From Toxotes chatareus (lineage: Eukaryota > Chordata > Actinopteri > Toxotidae), in assembly GCA_016801885.1 (NCBI GenBank), contig CM028889.1, positions 16,510,501-16,574,500 of the forward strand: a stretch of DNA of 64,000 nt, given 5' to 3'. Made by a program: the position numbers and the translations under genes. The notes beneath the pieces were generated by a model. That model saw nothing but the letters and a program-made list of their open reading frames with translations. It ran no database searches and had not been told where the DNA came from. Of this stretch, positions 59,663 to 64,000 are shown piece after piece. The first letter of the stretch is position 1. Each line of letters starts with the position of its first letter.

Positions 59663-61470
59663 ACAGTTTTTCTCAATTGCTTTGGCACAATTCTCAAATG
59701 ATCATGAATGTTTTTAAAACAAAATTTTCAAACTTCCAAACCACTGGGCACTTGCTTGCAGATTTGAGTTCCTTATTCTTTTAAACAAATTGCAAATATT
59801 TTTAGCACATCTATGTAAATGAGTAATACAACTGTTGACAGTTTGCAAGTTTGCACAGTTACCAACTGAATATATCTTGCTGATAAAAACTGATTAGGTT
59901 GCTTCTCAGTTGAATGGTTGTATTCCCTAAAACATGTATGAGTTCTTTACTTGTGTAAGTCATCACATGCACAATAGACCATTCAATTGTGTCAAAATCT
60001 GTCAGACATACATGAATATTGTTACAGTAAAATGGATTTTTATAGCATCCACTAAATTGGTAAATTGCCTGTCAGGTGAAACTTGAACTTTGCTAACAAG
60101 TGAAGAGTTTTGCACATTTTACATCAACCAATCACACGTTCTGTCTAGTCAGCTGACAGGTGCTATTCATGAGAATGGATTTTGACAAACAGGTTTATAG
60201 AGCTTGACCGCAACAGAATCCCTACAATTTCTGAACATGGAGGAACCAAAAAAAAAATGAAGAGGGCTGACTGCCTGGTGAGGAGGAGGATGCATAAGAA
60301 TCCATGGCAGTGTAGTGAGGGGATGACTGCAGAATAAAAGAAGAGACAGAGGAGAACGAAAACTCAGAGCTATCCCAGATGAAACACGGGTGACACGTGT
60401 GGACCATTACCCCACAATGGCAGTGGCTGGTCACTGGGAGCAGCCTAATGTAAATCATGCTACAGTTTCTTCAATTATCCAGACACTCTGCAGGGAAAAC
60501 TCAGTATGTACTCGGTATGTACTCAGTCAGTACCAGTGTGTGGGGCTAGATGAATACCTTGTGCTGATGACAGAAGAGAACTCTTTACATCCCAGCAAGG
60601 GCAAGACATCTGCAATATAGAGGAAGCAAATAATGCTATTGCACTGCAACCTTGGAGGATAATGGTGTCTTTCAAAATATAAACTCTGTGAACATCTCTA
60701 CAATAGAGTGTTGACTCTTGTAGAGAGGCCAACTTCCGAAGGCCCTGAAACAACTCTTTAAGGTAACATTTGACAGAAAATGTGACAGACTGAAGGAGCT
60801 GTGGTAGCAGTATGCTCAAATGAAGCAGTGGTGTGCACTACACCTAGTATGATGTACAGCATTATGGCTTTTCCCTCAGTATTACCTGAACTGACTTAGA
60901 GTATACAGTATACGCCTGTACTTATTAAAGTTGCAGAGAAAAACACAGAACATTTTTACTTTGCCGTAGCTGTAGGAGTCTCCAGTAAAACTGACTTGGT
61001 ATTTTGTTTATTATACGAGAGAGAGTAATGGAGGTGGAAGAAAGTGAAATCCCTCACATCCTTGTGTTTGTGGATGAGGTCCGTTTCAACCCGACCAAAG
61101 GCAGGAGTTGTGGCTGAAATGACCGCATGTGACTTACCAACTTTTGTTATTGTTTGGGACAACGTAAGCTGTCACCATGGAAGTATCATCAGGGAATGAT
61201 TTACTGTCCATCAAAGGATGCTGAAAGTGTTCCTTCCACCACATTCTCCATTCCTGAATTCTTTTCTGCATAGAGGTGGACGGTGTATGATCATCAGTCT
61301 CAAGACCAAGAGTCTCAGCTTGCTGCCTGTGATGACATCACGGCCAAACATTGCAGGGGATGGTTGTGGTATGTAAGAAGAGTTTTTCCCCTGTTGCATC
61401 GCAAGGAAAAACATCAAGTGTGATGTCGCTGCAAATCTGGAGAAGCAGAACATCCAGTGAGCTGGAGTCT
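59663..61470 (+). mobile_element. Decayed IS630/Tc1-mariner-type DNA transposon
   Basis: The left end, TA then CAGTTTTTCTCAATTGCTTT and GGCAC, fits a TA target duplication and terminal repeat of this fish transposon group. About 570 nt of non-coding leader follow, then a broken transposase frame (see 60237-61460). A matching right terminal repeat was not found, so the right border is the end of recognisable coding sequence. With many stops, frameshifts and internal deletions, it is an old, immobile copy. Confidence 0.8.
60237..61460 (+). pseudogene. Broken DDE-type transposase (IS630/Tc1-mariner superfamily)
   Basis: Pieces in several frames align in order with transposases common in fish. 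The first is the start MEEPKKK at 60237. EQPNVNHATVSSIIQTL, a helix-turn-helix part, lies near 60437-60490, and ANNAIALQ near 60624. ISTIE and VTFDRKCDRLKEL fall near 60690-60805. PHILVFVDEVRFNPTKG carries the first catalytic Asp at 61073-61075, and VWDNVSCHHGSIIREWF carries the second at 61158-61160. LPPHSPFLNS and FFPCCIARKNIKCDV (about 61385-61430) are the C-terminal signature. About 60-70 residues between the two Asp motifs are missing, and the expected Glu after PFLN is deleted. There are in-frame stops, so no active enzyme is possible. Confidence 0.82.
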
Positions 61471-64000
61471 TTAGTGTAGCACTCCAGCTTTACTGTGTTA
61501 AGGTGTTAGGTTAGTTTCCTTTGGTTTTTGTATTAGATTTTTGCTGTGTACGTTTTCTGTCTACTGTGGTGTAAGACAGTTACTTTACGTAAATAAAAAA
61601 CAATTTCCATGGAAATTGTTTGCACAGTCGATCCAACAACAAGTTAAACTGTCAGTAAGAAACAATTTCACGTGATGTGTTTTTTTATTGTTGTTGTTGT
61701 TGTCTGTTTGCTGTTTTTTTCTTTCTTGTTACAAAGCCGATTGTGACATGAACTTTTATATTGGTTCCCAGGACTGGTTCCATTTTATGTGAAAAGTGTG
61801 TCCAAGAGACAGAGAAGCTACAGTGCATTATAGTCACCTTATTAATCCATTACATCACTCGGCCCCTGAGGGGAGTCTGCTTTGAGGTTGATAATTTCAG
61901 AAATATGGGCAAAACAGACCTGCATGGAAGGATCCTTGAAACACAACACGAAGAGGAGCGAAGTAGTCCTAGGTTGAGTTTCACCTTTAATAAACTAATA
62001 AATTAAGGGCCCCACGTTTTATTACCTCAGAAATGGAATTAAAGTATAAATTCCTCCCTTTTACCTTTTGATATGTTCTCTTATTAAGAAGGGGCTGAAA
62101 TTGCACCTCCTGCTGCTTGGTGCTCTCTGAGCAATTGTTCTTTTACAGTGTTGTGCTTTCAAGGCAAGAGTGTAATCAAAATCCTGAGCATTGCAATTAG
62201 ATACAATGGCTTTCCCTATCCCTGTGTGGGCATCTGCCGAACAGAGCACAGAGGGAAAAGGCGGAGTGAATATATTGTGTCTGCATTGAAGGAGGGTGAG
62301 TAATCTGGTATGTATTGTGAGTGCACACTCCACAGGCCACTGGCTGTGAATAGCATTTGTTTTGTGAACTGGCTTTAAAGTTCTCCAAGTAATTGGAAAT
62401 AGTGCTTAAACGTGATTATATTGCTAGATTTTCCACCTTCCAAGAAAGAGAAGAGCAGGGGGAAAAAAGTCGGTTTTGATTGACATGTGAAGTCAATGAA
62501 TACCAGATAGAGACAAAACAATAACATCAGCCTCAATTTGACAGATCATATCTAGGCCTTTGAAAATATCTCACATGGTTTAAATCTTTGCCCATATTCA
62601 CTGACAGACACCCATTATATTATCTTACAGCATATTGCACAATACTGTGTATTAGGCCTAATGTGCTTCCTTTGTGTGCTGTGTTTTTATGGGACTTGTG
62701 TATTTTCTACTCTCATTATGCCCTGTATCAATACTGATAACTACAGAACATAGAAATGTGGCGAGGGAATAAAAACTCAAGTGAAGAAAAAATGTTTCTC
62801 TCCTCACATTCTGTTCCAGCAGTTGCTTTTGTTTTTGCTTTTTATTGCTTTTATTGACTGCTTATTATTTCCTACTGTATTTTTGGGATGGGACACATAC
62901 CAGTTGGACTTGATTTTTCCTTTTCCTTTCCACTTGTCGTACCAAGCAGCAGGGATAATCAAACACACATGTGTACATTGTTGAGAGGAAAAGAGGACGA
63001 AGGCGGGTGTGGGATTTCAACACAACAGACCTCACTTAAAGGAGAATCTTGTGGGCACAAAATATTTGAAAGTCACATAATTAATCATAATGTATCAAAC
63101 ATTGCATTATGCTATGGAGGTTATTAATTTTGAAAATCATTGTATTAATTTACCAATATTTAATTTAAGGAGTTGTCATACCATTTGGGAAAGTTTCCTC
63201 ATTAATATGGCTGTTTATGCGACCATTAAGGCATTCCAAATCTAACAGTGTGTGTATATGTTGTGTAGTTTTCTTCAGAACTTATTCTTAACTTTTTTTT
63301 GCTTTCACACAAATGTGGCCAGACATTGAGTTTGAAAGACTTAATGGGCAGGCTACTGATGTCTGATGCATGAAGTCATGCAGAGCAAGGCTGACTGAAT
63401 CTATGTTATGCTACCAATTGTTGTCAGAACAGGACAGATGTAGTAAAGAACTGGTGTTACAAAGTAAGGAAGTCACTAACGAACCAATAATGAACAGCCA
63501 AATTAACAGAACTAGTGCACACAGGAGACTTTGGCTCTGGCTTTATACAAAGTCAGCTCAAATTACTCTGGCCTTGCCTGGCTTAGACCCTGGAAACAAT
63601 TTGAAATCAGTTCAGCTGTATTTTGCCTGAGCTTTCACAATGCTCTCTCTCTCTTTCTCTAAATTTATATTTTTTACAGTTTGCTGTGATCCTCTCATGA
63701 ACCAAAAAGCTTGAGAAAATAAGTAGCAGGATAAAGGCATCTCTCAGAGTATTAGGAACTCGTAGTGTAGAGGTGCCGGTGTAAAAATTCATTTGTTTCA
63801 ACAATGGGAGATGGAGACACAAATATTTTTAACCTAATGCTAGAAAAGGAGCTCAGCAGTGAATAAACCTTTAGCAGGTTCTTGCCGTTTCTCACATTCT
63901 CACACTGGGATTTCTGCATCTGGAATTGGTGGTGGCGGGGGGCTGGCGCAACACCACCTTGGTGAGGGGTCTCTTTGTCAGCTTATTACAGAGAGAGTAA
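61471..64000. other. Intergenic DNA, no gene recognised
   Basis: Contains a perfect 24-bp palindrome (61598-61621) and a GTT-rich stretch at about 61688-61705. The last 100 bases are locally GC-rich (GGTGGTGGCGGGGGGCTGGCG at 63930-63950) but show no recognisable exon. No gene was recognised. Confidence 0.65.
61598..61621. repeat. Perfect 24-bp palindrome
   Basis: AAACAATTTCCA is followed directly by its reverse complement with no spacer. It lies about 140 bp after the transposase remnant. It could be part of a lost transposon end or a symmetric protein-binding site. Confidence 0.9.

Noticed and set aside
63925..63955. GC-rich patch at the right edge as a possible CpG island or first exon
   Set aside because: Only about 30 bases, few CpGs and no open frame with a recognisable product; cut by the window end.

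Overview
This window is vertebrate nuclear DNA. Intron-exon structure, the adhesion-GPCR protein sequence, and the SINE/MITE/Tc-mariner repeat types all point to a teleost fish, probably a percomorph. The only gene I can support is the 3' end of a latrophilin-2 gene (adgrl2, formerly lphn2) on the + strand, in the first 12 kb. The tail sequence matches ADGRL2 rather than ADGRL1 or ADGRL3. Which teleost duplicate (a or b) it is cannot be told from here.

Layout of the gene: 1-1338 is intron. Exon 1339-1430 encodes the end of TM5 and ICL3. Two in-frame microexons follow (2793-2837 and 3148-3174) and add to ICL3. Exon 3843-4011 encodes TM6-TM7. Exons 4235-4363, 5148-5244 and 6863-6991 encode the proximal cytoplasmic tail. 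The last exon starts at 9606, has its stop at 10451-10453, and encodes a long tail ending in a class I PDZ ligand (VTSL). The 3' UTR probably runs to about 11.2-12.2 kb, with several AATAAA signals and two Pumilio-type motifs.

The most interesting feature is a 52-nt cassette exon at 7651-7702. It is not a multiple of three, so including it moves the last exon into another frame (9606-9669). That frame encodes a short alternative tail ending ...NGYSTAKW-stop, which closely resembles the mammalian latrophilin alternative tail as I recall it. The start of the last exon is therefore read in two frames, and one splice choice removes the PDZ ligand and about 280 residues.

From about 12.2 kb to 64 kb I find no convincing gene; in human, too, ADGRL2 is flanked by gene-poor DNA. 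The interval holds a decayed IS630/Tc1-mariner-type DNA transposon (about 59.66-61.47 kb), two copies of a palindromic MITE-like repeat common in teleosts (31.92-32.41 and 45.79-46.21 kb), three decayed tRNA-derived SINEs, another teleost interspersed repeat (57.36 kb), a probable L1-type LINE fragment (29.0 kb), many simple repeats, and several blocks that look like conserved non-coding or enhancer DNA. The enhancer-like calls rest on composition and motifs only.
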